This document shows positions 1-9,088 of a DNA stretch of 64,000 bases, piece by piece (the first letter of the stretch is position 1; each line of letters starts with the position of its first letter). The stretch is from assembly GCF_002735645.1 (NCBI RefSeq), contig NZ_PDZG01000001.1:62001-126000 (forward strand), read 5' to 3'. The position numbers and the translations under genes were made by a program. Under the pieces are notes generated by a model. The model worked only from the letters and a program-made list of their open reading frames with translations. It did no database searches and was not told the origin of the DNA. This stretch comes from Iodobacter sp. BJB302. Its GTDB lineage: Bacteria; Pseudomonadota; Gammaproteobacteria; Burkholderiales; Chitinibacteraceae.

Positions 1-100
1 TATCGCCATCGGCTTCAACCAAAGCTTTTTTACATTCCATCATGCCAAGGCCAGTCAGCTCGCGCAGCTGGGCAACCATTTTCGCGGTAATTTCCGCCAT
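1..100 (-). CDS. tsf: Elongation factor Ts, 5' end (partial)
   Basis: Only the first 33 codons lie in the window; the gene runs off the left edge. The visible N-terminus begins [20 protein letters not shown] and continues with a MECKKAL motif, which is the UBA-like N-terminal domain of EF-Ts that contacts EF-Tu. EF-Ts is the guanine nucleotide exchange factor for EF-Tu in translation elongation. The ATG is preceded on the minus strand by a purine-rich AGGAGAAAT ribosome site. It lies downstream of rpsB in the classical rpsB-tsf order, separated by a stem-loop. Identification is firm despite the truncation, because both the sequence and the neighbour agree. Confidence 0.95.
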   Translation of the reverse strand, partial: MAEITAKMVAQLRELTGLGMMECKKALVEADGD

Positions 101-201
101 GATTATTTCTCCTGAAACTGGGTAAGGAGTAGAGCATCGCTTATCCGGATTATTTAATAATAAAAACCGGAAAGATGCAGAGCTACTTATCTGTTATTTA
201 C

Positions 202-227
202 AAAAAAGGGGCGAAACGCCCCTTTTT
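202..227 (-). terminator. Stem-loop between rpsB and tsf
   Basis: A perfect GGGGCG/CGCCCC stem with an AAA loop is flanked by an A-run on one side and a T-run on the other, so it can act on either strand. Here it sits after rpsB and before tsf. By analogy with other rpsB-tsf operons it probably acts as a partial terminator that sets the ratio of the two products; that role is inferred. Confidence 0.8.
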
Positions 228-247
228 CGCATATTAACTTTACGATA

Positions 248-970
248 TTACTGTGCAGCGGCTACAGCAACTGCTTCGACAAGTTCTTGTGCTGATTGGT
301 TTTTACCTTCAAGCACGGCGTCAGCCATACCTTGAGCGTACAAACGAATTGCGCGGCTTGAATCATCGTTACCAGGGATAACGAAATCAATACCTTCAGG
401 GTTGTTGTTGGTATCAACTACGCCGATAACCGGGATACCCAGTTTCTTAGCTTCAACCAAAGTACCCTTTTGGTAACCAGTGTCGATCACGAAAATCGCG
501 TCTGGCAGACCCTTCATATCCTTGATACCGCCCAGGCTACGATTGAGTTTTTCAACTTCACGATTCATGTCCAGCAATTCTTTCTTACCGTAGCCGCTGT
601 TTTCATTAGCAACGATAACTTGTAACTCTTCCAGACGTTTGATCGACTGCTTAACTGTTTTGTAGTTAGTCAGCATACCGCCTAACCAGCGGTGATCAAC
701 GAAAGGCATGCCGCAACGCGCTGCTTCTTCAGCAACGATTTCACGAGCTTGGCGCTTAGTACCTACGAACAGAACAGTACCTTTGTTTGCAGCAATACGA
801 CGAGCGTATTTAACAGCTTCTTCAAACAATGGCAGAGTTTTTTCGAGGTTGATAATATGAATCTTGTTACGTGCGCCAAAAATATATTGACCCATTTTTG
901 GGTGCCAGTAACGAGTTTGGTGACCGAAGTGGACACCGGCTTCAAGCATATCGCGCATGCTAACGGACAT
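248..970 (-). CDS. rpsB: 30S ribosomal protein S2
   Basis: The 240-residue product is the usual length for bacterial S2. It starts [20 protein letters not shown] and contains the family signatures [20 protein letters not shown] and, near residue 150, [15 protein letters not shown]2 is a late-assembling protein of the small subunit and is needed for S1 binding and translation initiation. The ATG at 970 has a weak GGAG ribosome site. The gene has a leader of about 118 nt behind a good minus-strand promoter, which leaves room for the S2 autoregulation known in other bacteria. tsf follows after the stem-loop. Confidence 0.98.
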   Translation of the reverse strand: MSVSMRDMLEAGVHFGHQTRYWHPKMGQYIFGARNKIHIINLEKTLPLFEEAVKYARRIAANKGTVLFVGTKRQAREIVAEEAARCGMPFVDHRWLGGMLTNYKTVKQSIKRLEELQVIVANENSGYGKKELLDMNREVEKLNRSLGGIKDMKGLPDAIFVIDTGYQKGTLVEAKKLGIPVIGVVDTNNNPEGIDFVIPGNDDSSRAIRLYAQGMADAVLEGKNQSAQELVEAVAVAAAQ

Positions 971-1094
971 AGTAAAACTCCAAGCTAAGGGTTACATCCA
1001 GCACTCACACGACACCCAAAATCACAGACTTTGAGCACCCTTAACGGGGTGAGCACCAAAATTATCTGCAGGCACCATGCCCACAGAGCACAGG

Positions 1095-1124
1095 ATTATA
1101 GACCTTTACGCCAAGCCCAGTCCA
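1095..1124 (-). promoter_or_regulatory. Candidate sigma70 promoter of rpsB
   Basis: On the minus strand a perfect TATAAT (complement of 1095-1100) lies 18 bp after TGGACT (complement of 1119-1124), a four-of-six match to the -35 consensus. Transcription would start near 1088 and give a leader of about 118 nt before the rpsB ATG. The leader carries two GGTGCTC copies (around 1033-1060). Read from the bases only; no experimental support. Confidence 0.5.
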
Positions 1125-1821
1125 GCTTAATCAGGCAATCATTGACAGCATCTATTACCATTGAAGGCCAAAACACACATCACCCCGCCCTCACGTGTAC
1201 CGCCAGTTACTAAGCCTGATGACTCAGCCTTTGATGCACTATTCGATTAATGCGGATTCATACCTCACCCCACTTACTAATTCGCTGAGGCATACCACTG
1301 AGCAACATAAAATGACAAGGCATCTTCCGCTACGCACGCACTGGGTTGGGTTGGGTTGGGTTGGCGATTTTTATCTTTTTCAAACCAGCCAGTGCATTAA
1401 TACCTGAATAGGAAAATCCATTTCTGAGGGGGCATGCGACGGCAACGATTTAATCAGACATGACAGACTGGCTGGCGCTTTATCAACCCAACGATTTTTC
1501 GTTAGCCACAGTCAACAACGTATACATGCCCCCCAATGGAATTTAATTCGTGACATACAGCCCAAACCACCGAAAGACCGTAAGGTATTTTCTTAATTAA
1601 CCCATTGAAAACATGATTAAAAATGAAAAGGGAAAGGCTGTATCAAAGGATACATAAATCTATACCTTAAAATTCAGCATTGAATGCCCAACAAGGATTA
1701 CTCAGGCAGAGGGGCGTGGTAAAACACCAAGGCTCTGCATACCATCCATTGCCCTTACTCACAAACGCAGAAAAAGAATAATTAATGAGCCCCATAGGCA
1801 TTTTCGATTAGAAAGCCAGGC
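1125..1821. other. Gene-poor intergenic stretch
   Basis: No credible gene was seen between the rpsB promoter and the trxB promoter: the short open frames have no ribosome sites, family features or gene-like composition. The stretch includes the G-quadruplex repeat at 1343-1364 and several AT-rich segments. No tRNA-like cloverleaf or riboswitch core was recognised. Confidence 0.6.
1343..1364 (+). repeat. GGGTT repeat with G-quadruplex motif
   Basis: Four GGG runs at 1343, 1348, 1353 and 1358 are separated by TT and followed by TTGG. This is an uninterrupted pentanucleotide repeat and a textbook two-base-loop intramolecular G-quadruplex motif on the plus strand. It lies about 370 bp upstream of rpsB and 550 bp upstream of trxB. 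Confidence 0.85.
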
Positions 1822-1850
1822 TTGAAAGACGTAAACTGTGAGCAAATAAT
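1822..1850 (+). promoter_or_regulatory. Candidate sigma70 promoter of trxB
   Basis: TTGAAA (1822-1827) and AATAAT (1845-1850) each match consensus at five of six positions and are exactly 17 bp apart. The predicted start near 1857 gives a leader of about 55 nt before the trxB ATG. Confidence 0.6.
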
Positions 1851-1909
1851 CAATATGCCTTTCAATAAGGCTCCGGCACACTTTCCCCTCTCTTAGAAAA
1901 GGAAGCTGA

Positions 1910-2866
<957 letters not shown>

Positions 2867-2885
2867 TTCATAATTTAAGATGACC

Positions 2886-2908
2886 CAAGGGGCGCTCAGC
2901 GCCCCTTT
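2886..2908 (+). terminator. Terminator after trxB
   Basis: A GGGGCGC/GCGCCCC stem with a three-base loop is followed by TTTTG. It sits 20 bp after the trxB stop and immediately before the smr start region. Confidence 0.85.
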
Positions 2909-2922
2909 TGCATTGGATTGAC

Positions 2923-3534
2923 ATGGATAACCCCAAGCTGCGCCAGCTTAGAAAAGCTTTACGCGCCAAGCCGCAGATTGCTGCAAAACCCAAAAGTAAA
3001 CCTGTAGAAACACTGGATGATCACACCCTGTTTATGCGCTCGGTGCAGGGCGTTAAGCCGCTTAAAAACACCCAATATCAGCACCCGAAGCCAGAAGTCA
3101 GCCCCTGGCCACGCAAACAACACGCCGAGCACCTCAGCCCGCTGGATGATATGACCGATTTCTGGCCATGGGATGAGCTGGCACCGGGCGAAGAGCTGCT
3201 CTACAGCAAGCCAGGCCAGAAGCTCGACACGCTGAAGCGCCTGAGGAAAGGCCAGTGACCAACCAGCGGGCATCTGGATTTGCACGGCTTAAGTAGTGAT
3301 GAAGCCAGAATCAGCGTGACGCGCTTCTTACAAAGCGCCAATGCGGCAGGCCTGCGCTGCGTACGCATTGTGCATGGCAAAGGCATAGGTTCTAAAAACG
3401 GCGAGCCAATTTTGAAGCAAAAGCTTAAAAACTGGCTTGCACAAAGAGACGAAGTACTCGCCTTTTGCCAAGCCCCGCAGCATGAAGGTGGCGGTGGCGC
3501 CGTTTTGGTTCTAATCCGGACCCGCAGAGAATAA
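2923..3534 (+). pseudogene. Smr-domain protein interrupted by in-frame TGA
   Basis: One reading frame encodes an N-terminal segment (from ATG 2923, MDNPKLRQLRKALRAKP) ending RLRKGQ, then TGA at 3256-3258, then in the same frame PTSGHLDLHGLSSDEAR and a full Smr domain to the TAA at 3532. LDLHGL, the VRIVHGKG box and the C-terminal GGGGAVLVLIR are all intact. In relatives I recall, an aromatic residue follows this R-x-G-x position, so TGA could be a one-base change from TGG. The TGA is followed by C, a context known to be read through more easily. Smr domains bind or cleave nucleic acid; the E. coli relatives SmrA/SmrB act on DNA or stalled-ribosome mRNA. It may be a pseudogene, a sequence error or a readthrough gene. 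An alternative TTG start lies at 2908. Confidence 0.75.
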
Positions 3535-3565
3535 GGTCACTTACAAATTCTATACACCGCAGCGT

Positions 3566-3595
3566 TTCACGCATTCATGTGGCTTAAGGTACAAT
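3566..3595 (+). promoter_or_regulatory. Candidate promoter of the arn operon
   Basis: TTCACG (3566-3571) and TACAAT (3590-3595) are 18 bp apart, matching consensus at four and five of six positions. The predicted start near 3602 leaves a short leader before arnT at 3625. A single CTTAAG hexamer (3583-3588) overlaps it, but I see no second half-site at PmrA-box spacing. Confidence 0.4.
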
Positions 3596-3624
3596 GCCGC
3601 ACCGCTCAATCCCAATGAAAATCC

Positions 3625-5262
3625 ATGAATAGTCTGATTAACCGCCCCGCCGCCAAGTGGCTGGTGCTTTTCCTTTTGGCCGTCCTCTGGTTTGGCACGC
3701 TGGGTTATCGCAAGCTGATTACGCCCGATGAAGGCCGCTATGCAGAAATCGCCCGTGAAATGGTCGTCAGTGGCGATTGGAATACCCCGCGCCTGAATGG
3801 CATTAAATACTTTGAAAAACCTGCCTTGCAATACTGGGCCACAGCGGCCAGCTTTGAAGTGCTGGGCGAATCAGATTTTGCAGCAAGGCTATGGCCCGCA
3901 CTGACTGGCTTTTTAGGATTGCTGGCGGTCTTCTTTACCAGCCGCAAACTCTGGGGCGAAGCCACCGCATGGCTTGCGAGCGGCATTTTAGCAAGCAGCG
4001 CTTGGTGGATAGGCAATGGCCACTTTCTCACGCTAGATATGGGCGTCAGCGCATTTCTGACATTCAGTCTGTGCGGCTTCTTGCTGGCGCAAAGAGACGG
4101 CGCCAGCGCCAAAGAAAACCGCAATGGCATGCTTGTGGCCTGGGGTGCAATTGGTCTGGCCGTTTTATCCAAAGGCCTGATCGGTCTGGTGCTGCCGGGC
4201 ATTGCGATTGTGGCCTATTCAATTATTTGCCGGGATCTTAAGCTTTGGACTAGGCTGCATTTATTCAAAGGCTTGGCGCTGGCCCTACTGATTACCGTGC
4301 CTTGGTTTTTAACCGTATCTAAAGCCAATCCTGAATTCGCACAGTTTTTCTTTATTCACGAGCACTTTGAGCGTTTTCTAAGCACCGAGCATCGCCGTGA
4401 AGGCCCGCTCTGGTATTTCTTCCCGATTCTTGCCGTCGGCCTGTTGCCTTGGACCAGCCTGCTGCCGCAAGCTTTAAAGAAAAGCTGGCAAAGCAATGAG
4501 CAATTTAAAACCAACCGTTTTCTGTTGATCTGGTCGGTATTTATTTTTGCGTTCTTCTCTAAATCCGGCTCTAAATTACCGTCTTATATTTTGCCGATTT
4601 TCCCTGCGCTGGCCATGCTGATGGCGCAAACGCTGATGGATATCAGTGGCAAAGCCCTGCGCTGGCATTTTGCGTGGATTGCCATTCCTGGCCTTGTGCT
4701 GGTTGGCGCTTATCCCTATGTCAGCACCATGGCAAGCGAGCACACGCCACAAATTTATAACGCAGCCTACGCAGCCTGGCTGGTGGCAGCAGGCCTGGTA
4801 TTAGTAGGCGGAGCCATCACCAGCTTTATCCTGGCTGGCAAAGGCAAAAAAGAAGCAGCGATCGCCACGATGGCGCTGGCAGGATTAGTGGGCGGGCAAT
4901 TGCCCATGATTGGGCACGAGTCTTACGCTTATACGAACTCCAGCTACCATTTGGTTGAAGCCATCAAGCCGCAGCTCACGCCGCAAAGCACACTTTATGC
5001 AGTACGTTATTACGATCAGTCTCTGCCATTTTATTTAAAACGAACCCTGCAATTTGTTGAATATATTGATGAATTTGAAATGGGCCAGAAATCAGAACCC
5101 GATAAACGCATTTCACTGGATGATTTTATCGCCCGCTGGAATAGCGATGCACAGCCTGTCGCCATTTTGCAAACTGATACTTTTAATGAATTACAAACAC
5201 GCGGCCTGAAAATGAAAACCATCGCCAAAGATGCACGCAGATTAGTGATTGCCAAACCATGA
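3625..5262 (+). CDS. arnT: Lipid A 4-amino-4-deoxy-L-arabinose transferase, ArnT-like
   Basis: The 545-residue integral membrane protein belongs to the GT83/ArnT-PMT family. It moves an aminoarabinose unit from undecaprenyl phosphate to lipid A at the periplasmic face. The N-terminal helix is followed by the family motif TPDEGRYAEIAREM, with the acidic pair at Asp35-Glu36, and by FEKPALQYW. About a dozen hydrophobic helices follow, then a hydrophilic C-terminal domain. The downstream genes for L-Ara4N synthesis support ArnT over a general oligosaccharide PMT. Its stop overlaps the next start (ATGA), so translation is probably coupled. Lipid A modification of this kind confers cationic peptide resistance in other bacteria; that is family knowledge. 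Confidence 0.88.
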   Translation: MNSLINRPAAKWLVLFLLAVLWFGTLGYRKLITPDEGRYAEIAREMVVSGDWNTPRLNGIKYFEKPALQYWATAASFEVLGESDFAARLWPALTGFLGLLAVFFTSRKLWGEATAWLASGILASSAWWIGNGHFLTLDMGVSAFLTFSLCGFLLAQRDGASAKENRNGMLVAWGAIGLAVLSKGLIGLVLPGIAIVAYSIICRDLKLWTRLHLFKGLALALLITVPWFLTVSKANPEFAQFFFIHEHFERFLSTEHRREGPLWYFFPILAVGLLPWTSLLPQALKKSWQSNEQFKTNRFLLIWSVFIFAFFSKSGSKLPSYILPIFPALAMLMAQTLMDISGKALRWHFAWIAIPGLVLVGAYPYVSTMASEHTPQIYNAAYAAWLVAAGLVLVGGAITSFILAGKGKKEAAIATMALAGLVGGQLPMIGHESYAYTNSSYHLVEAIKPQLTPQSTLYAVRYYDQSLPFYLKRTLQFVEYIDEFEMGQKSEPDKRISLDDFIARWNSDAQPVAILQTDTFNELQTRGLKMKTIAKDARRLVIAKP

Positions 5263-5630
5263 AAGCACTTGAATTTGGATTGATTTTATTTGGCGTATTG
5301 CTCAATGCTGGTGCTCAGCTTTTATTAAAAGCGGGCACCCGCACTATTGGGCAATTCGATTTCTCCATGGCTAACGCATGGCCAATCGGGCTGAAAGTCG
5401 CCAGCAATCCGCATATTATTGGCGGGCTTTCCTGCTATGTCATCAGCGTGGTGGTATGGATTCTGGCGTTATCCCGCGTAGAAGTCAGCATTGCCTACCC
5501 TATGCTATCCATTGGCTATGTGGTGAATGCGGGCTTAGCCTGGTGGTTATTTGGTGAAGCAGTTACACCGATGCGTCTCGTGGGGATCGCCATCATTATG
5601 CTGGGCGTCTTACTGGTAGCAAAGAGCTGA
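5259..5630 (+). CDS. Small four-helix EamA/SMR-type transporter, probable ArnE/ArnF-like flippase
   Basis: The 123-residue protein has four hydrophobic helices. It starts MKALEFGLILFGVLLNAGAQ and has the conserved segment SRVEVSIAYPMLSIGYVVNA typical of the small multidrug resistance/EmrE fold. In enteric arn operons two such proteins, ArnE and ArnF, flip undecaprenyl-phosphate-L-Ara4N across the inner membrane. Here only one is present, so it may work as a homodimer. It overlaps arnT by four bases upstream and the VanZ-like gene by one base downstream. The assignment to ArnE or ArnF specifically cannot be made from sequence alone. Confidence 0.8.
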   Translation: MKALEFGLILFGVLLNAGAQLLLKAGTRTIGQFDFSMANAWPIGLKVASNPHIIGGLSCYVISVVVWILALSRVEVSIAYPMLSIGYVVNAGLAWWLFGEAVTPMRLVGIAIIMLGVLLVAKS

Positions 5631-5992
5631 TGGCAAGGATTGCCTTTGAAAGGCTGGCATGGGTCTATGTAGCTTTTATATGGGTGATGTCTTTGATTCC
5701 GCTCACCATGCCAGCCATGCCAAACAGCGATAAGATTGGTCATTTTCTGGCCTATGGCTTGCTTGCACTTTGGTTTGGCCTTGCCCGCCAGAGAAAGCTG
5801 CCCCTTATCTGGCTGTTGGCCAGCTTAATGGGCGTTGCAATTGAGTTTGCACAGGCGCTTACGCCTTACCGCAGTTTTGACACGCACGACATGCTGGCAA
5901 ATGCTGCTGGTGCACTGATTGGCACCGGCATCGCCGCAATCTTGCTTCAATTCTTGCCACATCCTTTAAAAATACAAACGGATCATTCATGA
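5630..5992 (+). CDS. VanZ-like membrane protein
   Basis: The 120-residue protein has about four predicted transmembrane helices and the VanZ-like family pattern DKIGHFLAYGLLALWFGLAR, then IEFAQ and a D-x-x-DMLANAAG segment near residue 90. VanZ relatives are poorly understood; VanZ itself gives low-level teicoplanin resistance. Its position inside the arn operon, overlapping the genes on both sides by one and four bases, suggests a role linked to surface glycolipid modification, but that is inference. No catalytic residues can be named. Confidence 0.8.
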   Translation: MARIAFERLAWVYVAFIWVMSLIPLTMPAMPNSDKIGHFLAYGLLALWFGLARQRKLPLIWLLASLMGVAIEFAQALTPYRSFDTHDMLANAAGALIGTGIAAILLQFLPHPLKIQTDHS

Positions 5993-7116
5993 GCGATTTT
6001 CTCCCCTTTACCCGCCCAAGCATTGACGAAGAAACCATTAATGATGTGGCCAATGTATTGCGCTCGGGCTGGATTACCAGTGGCCCAAAAGTAAAAGCCT
6101 TTGAAGCCGCACTGTCTGCCTATTTTGGCGGCCGCCCTGTGCGAGTAGTCAATTCAGCAACCGGCGGGCAAGAAATCGCACTGCGACTAATTGATCTGCA
6201 GCCCGGCGATGAAGTCATCACCACGCCTATGACCTGGGTATCAACCACCAATGTGATTTTAAATACCGGCGGCAAGCTGGTATTGGTGGATGTTGATCCT
6301 GTCACCCGTAATATTGATTTAGATTTAGTCGAAGCCGCAATTACGCCGCGCACCAAAGCGATTATCCCGATTGATCTGGCGGGCCTGCCGGTCGATCGTG
6401 ATCGCCTCTATGCCATTGCCAATAAACACGGCCTGCGCGTGATTGAAGACGCAGCACAGGCACAGGGCGCAACTTGGAACGGCAAAAAAGTCGGCAGTTT
6501 TGGCGATTTGTGCTCGATTTCATTTCACGCCAATAAAAACATGACCACCACCGAAGGCGGCGCCCTGGTGATGAATAATGAAGCCGAAGCGGCCCTGTTT
6601 GAAAAATGGCGACTGCAAGGCGTCACCCGCTTCCCCGATGGCAGCATGGATGTGGATTTACCCGGTGGTAAATTCAATATGACCGATGTGGCTGCGGCCA
6701 TTGGACTTGGACAGCTTAAGCAGCTCGATGGCTTTAACAGCAAGCGAAAAGCGCTTGCCCAGGCTTATTTTGATTTGCTGGATGCCGATTTAGGCTTAGA
6801 ATTGCCGCCCGCTGATTTTACAAACAGCAACTGGCATATGTTTCAGCCGCTCTTACCACTGGAAAAAATGAAAATCAGCCGCGGCGAGTTTATTGCGCAG
6901 ATGAAAGAAAAAGGCATTGGGGTTGGTGTTCACTACCCCGCGCTGCATTTATTTAGCTACTACCGCAATCTGGGCTACACCGAAGGCATGTACCCGCACG
7001 CAGAGCATATTGGCGCAAGCACCATTACTCTGCCGCTGTTCCCTGCCATGGAAGTGGCAGATGTACAGCGTGTTTGCACCGCTTTAAGTGAAGTGCTGTC
7101 CGCCAGCCTTAAATAA
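5989..7116 (+). CDS. arnB: UDP-4-amino-4-deoxy-L-arabinose aminotransferase
   Basis: The 375-residue protein is a PLP-dependent aminotransferase of the DegT/DnrJ/EryC1 family. It would convert UDP-4-keto-pentose to UDP-L-Ara4N using glutamate. The N-terminus FLPFTRPSIDEETINDV and the segment SGWITSGPKVKAFE are typical. The PLP-binding lysine is Lys183 in SFHANKNMTTTEGG, and IEDAAQAQG earlier carries the Asp that contacts the cofactor nitrogen. Length matches E. coli ArnB. The start overlaps the VanZ-like stop by four bases. An imperfectly terminator-like hairpin lies between this gene and arnC. Confidence 0.93.
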   Translation: MSDFLPFTRPSIDEETINDVANVLRSGWITSGPKVKAFEAALSAYFGGRPVRVVNSATGGQEIALRLIDLQPGDEVITTPMTWVSTTNVILNTGGKLVLVDVDPVTRNIDLDLVEAAITPRTKAIIPIDLAGLPVDRDRLYAIANKHGLRVIEDAAQAQGATWNGKKVGSFGDLCSISFHANKNMTTTEGGALVMNNEAEAALFEKWRLQGVTRFPDGSMDVDLPGGKFNMTDVAAAIGLGQLKQLDGFNSKRKALAQAYFDLLDADLGLELPPADFTNSNWHMFQPLLPLEKMKISRGEFIAQMKEKGIGVGVHYPALHLFSYYRNLGYTEGMYPHAEHIGASTITLPLFPAMEVADVQRVCTALSEVLSASLK

Positions 7117-7118
7117 TG

Positions 7119-7140
7119 AGAAGGGGCTGGCCCCCTTCTT
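7119..7140 (+). promoter_or_regulatory. Hairpin between arnB and arnC
   Basis: An AGAAGGGG/CCCCTTCT stem with a five-base loop lies just after the arnB stop. It has no clear T-run afterwards (TGCAGC), so it is more likely an mRNA processing or stabilising element than a full terminator. Confidence 0.5.
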
Positions 7141-7177
7141 GCAGCACTTATGTATCAGGTTTTAAAAAGAGATATCA

Positions 7178-8137
7178 ATGAAGCCCATCGTTTCTGTTGT
7201 CGTACCGGTTTACAACGAAGAAGACGGCCTGCAGGCCCTGTTTGACCGTCTTTATCCTGCGCTTGACGCTCTGAATACGCCGTATGAAATTTTATTTATC
7301 AATGACGGCAGCCGTGATCGCTCGGCAGGCTTGTTAAGCGCCCAGTACGAAAAGCGCCCGGATGTCACGCGGGTGATTTTATTCAACGGCAACTTTGGTC
7401 AGCACCGCGCCATTCTGGCGGGATTTGAGCACTCCAAAGGCTCACGCATTGTGACGCTTGATGCCGATCTGCAAAACCCGCCGGAAGACATCGGCACATT
7501 GCTGGCCGAAATGGATAAGGGCCACGATTATGTGGGCTCGATCCGTCGTCAGCGCAATGACAGCTGGTGGCGGCATGTGGCCAGCCGCAGCATGAATAAT
7601 CTGCGCGAAAAGCTCACCAAGATCAAAATGACCGATCAGGGCTGCATGCTGCGCGCCTACAGCCGCCGCATTATCGATACCATTAATCAGTGCCAGGAAA
7701 TGCACACCTTTATCCCTGCACTGGCTTATTCTTTCTCGCAAAATCCGACTGAAGTGGTGGTTGGCCATGAAGAGCGTTTTGCCGGTGAATCAAAGTATTC
7801 GATCTACAGCCTGATTCGCCTTAATTTCGATTTAATGACCGGTTTTTCGATTTTGCCTTTGCAATTATTTTCTATGCTGGGGATTTTTGTTTCCTTAGGA
7901 TCAGGCGCTCTATTCTTATTACTGGTCCTGCGCCGGATCTTTATGGGGCCGGAAGTTGGCGGGCTGTTTACCTTATTTGCCATCGTCTTCTTCCTGATTG
8001 GTATTGCGCTGTTTGGGATTGGCCTCTTAGGCGAATATATCGGCCGTATTTATCATGAAGTACGCCAGCGCCCGCGTTATTTAATTGCCAGTATTTTACA
8101 GGCAGACCCGGATCAACATAAAAAGGATGGCGCGTGA
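7178..8137 (+). CDS. arnC: Undecaprenyl-phosphate 4-deoxy-4-formamido-L-arabinose transferase
   Basis: The 319-residue protein is a family 2 glycosyltransferase that loads formylated aminoarabinose onto undecaprenyl phosphate. The GT-A domain shows VVVPVYNEEDGL, FINDGSRDRS and the metal-binding DAD at residues 95-97. Two C-terminal transmembrane helices (about residues 230-290) anchor it to the inner membrane, as in E. coli ArnC and DPM-like enzymes. A GAGA-type ribosome site precedes the ATG. Its last bases overlap the GTG of the next gene, so the two are coupled. Confidence 0.92.
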   Translation: MKPIVSVVVPVYNEEDGLQALFDRLYPALDALNTPYEILFINDGSRDRSAGLLSAQYEKRPDVTRVILFNGNFGQHRAILAGFEHSKGSRIVTLDADLQNPPEDIGTLLAEMDKGHDYVGSIRRQRNDSWWRHVASRSMNNLREKLTKIKMTDQGCMLRAYSRRIIDTINQCQEMHTFIPALAYSFSQNPTEVVVGHEERFAGESKYSIYSLIRLNFDLMTGFSILPLQLFSMLGIFVSLGSGALFLLLVLRRIFMGPEVGGLFTLFAIVFFLIGIALFGIGLLGEYIGRIYHEVRQRPRYLIASILQADPDQHKKDGA

Positions 8138-9066
8138 AATCAGCCGTTGTTTTTGCCTACCATAATGTAGGCGTGCGCTGTATTAAAGCGCTGATGGCCG
8201 CGGGCATTGAGATCAGGCTGATTGTGACGCACGAAGACAATCCAAATGAGAACATCTGGTTTGGCTCGGTTGCCCAATTAGCAGCTGATTACGAAATCCC
8301 GTTTATTACGCCAGAAAACCCAAATACACCTGAAATTGAAGCGCAAATTGCTGCGCTGAATGTGGATTTTTTATTCTCGTTTTATTATCGCAATATGCTG
8401 AAAGCGCCTTTATTAAGTGCGCCCAGGCAGGGTGCGTTTAATATGCATGGCTCCCTGCTGCCGCAATACCGTGGCCGCGTGCCGATTAACTGGGCCATTA
8501 TTAATGGCGAAACCGAAACCGGCGCCACCTTGCATGTCATGAATATCAAGCCGGACAATGGCCCGATTGTGGCTCAGCAAGCCGTGCCTGTTTTTCCTGA
8601 TGACACCGCGCAGGAAGTGTTTGAAAAAGTCACCGTAGCGGCAGAGCTTTGCTTAAGTGCGGCATTACCGCGATTAATTGCAGGAAAAACTGATTTTACG
8701 CAGCAAGACTTAAGCCAGGGCGCTTATTATGGCGGCCGTACAGCCAAAGATGGGCAGATAAACTGGCAAAAAAGCGCTAAAAACATCCATAATTTGGTAC
8801 GCGCTGTAACCGTGCCTTTTCCGGGCGCATTTAGTGACATCAATGGCAAGCGCCTGATTATCTGGCGCACACGGCAAATATTCACAGCAGATACAACAGC
8901 CATCGAACCCATTACCCCGCTGATGTATGCTGACGGCAATAGAATTATTTTACTTTGCAGTGATGGTGCAGCACTTTTAGTACTGCATGCAGAATTGGAC
9001 GGGGAGACACTGAATGGTAGTGATTTTATTCGCCATTTTGGCGCATCCTCAATAGATTTACATTAA
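8134..9066 (+). CDS. UDP-L-Ara4N formyltransferase (stand-alone ArnA N-domain)
   Basis: The 310-residue protein equals the N-terminal half of E. coli ArnA. It uses 10-formyltetrahydrofolate to formylate UDP-L-Ara4N. The catalytic triad is in place: Asn103 and His105 in FNMHGSLLP, and Asp141 in KPDNGPIVA, one residue off the E. coli numbering. In enteric bacteria this domain is fused to the decarboxylase; here it is a separate gene, followed 22 bp later by the decarboxylase. The start is GTG, overlapping the arnC stop. Confidence 0.92.
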   Translation: MKSAVVFAYHNVGVRCIKALMAAGIEIRLIVTHEDNPNENIWFGSVAQLAADYEIPFITPENPNTPEIEAQIAALNVDFLFSFYYRNMLKAPLLSAPRQGAFNMHGSLLPQYRGRVPINWAIINGETETGATLHVMNIKPDNGPIVAQQAVPVFPDDTAQEVFEKVTVAAELCLSAALPRLIAGKTDFTQQDLSQGAYYGGRTAKDGQINWQKSAKNIHNLVRAVTVPFPGAFSDINGKRLIIWRTRQIFTADTTAIEPITPLMYADGNRIILLCSDGAALLVLHAELDGETLNGSDFIRHFGASSIDLH

Positions 9067-9088
9067 TTAGTACCTTCGGGAAAACACA

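Noticed and set aside
1031..1407. Two short plus-strand frames in the rpsB-trxB gap
   Set aside because: No ribosome sites, low-complexity or unlikely protein content, and one spans the GGGTT repeat; read as chance frames.
3583..3588. CTTAAG as a PmrA box before the arn operon
   Set aside because: Only one half-site is present; the second CTTAAG-like element five bases away is missing, so PmrA control is not supported by the sequence.
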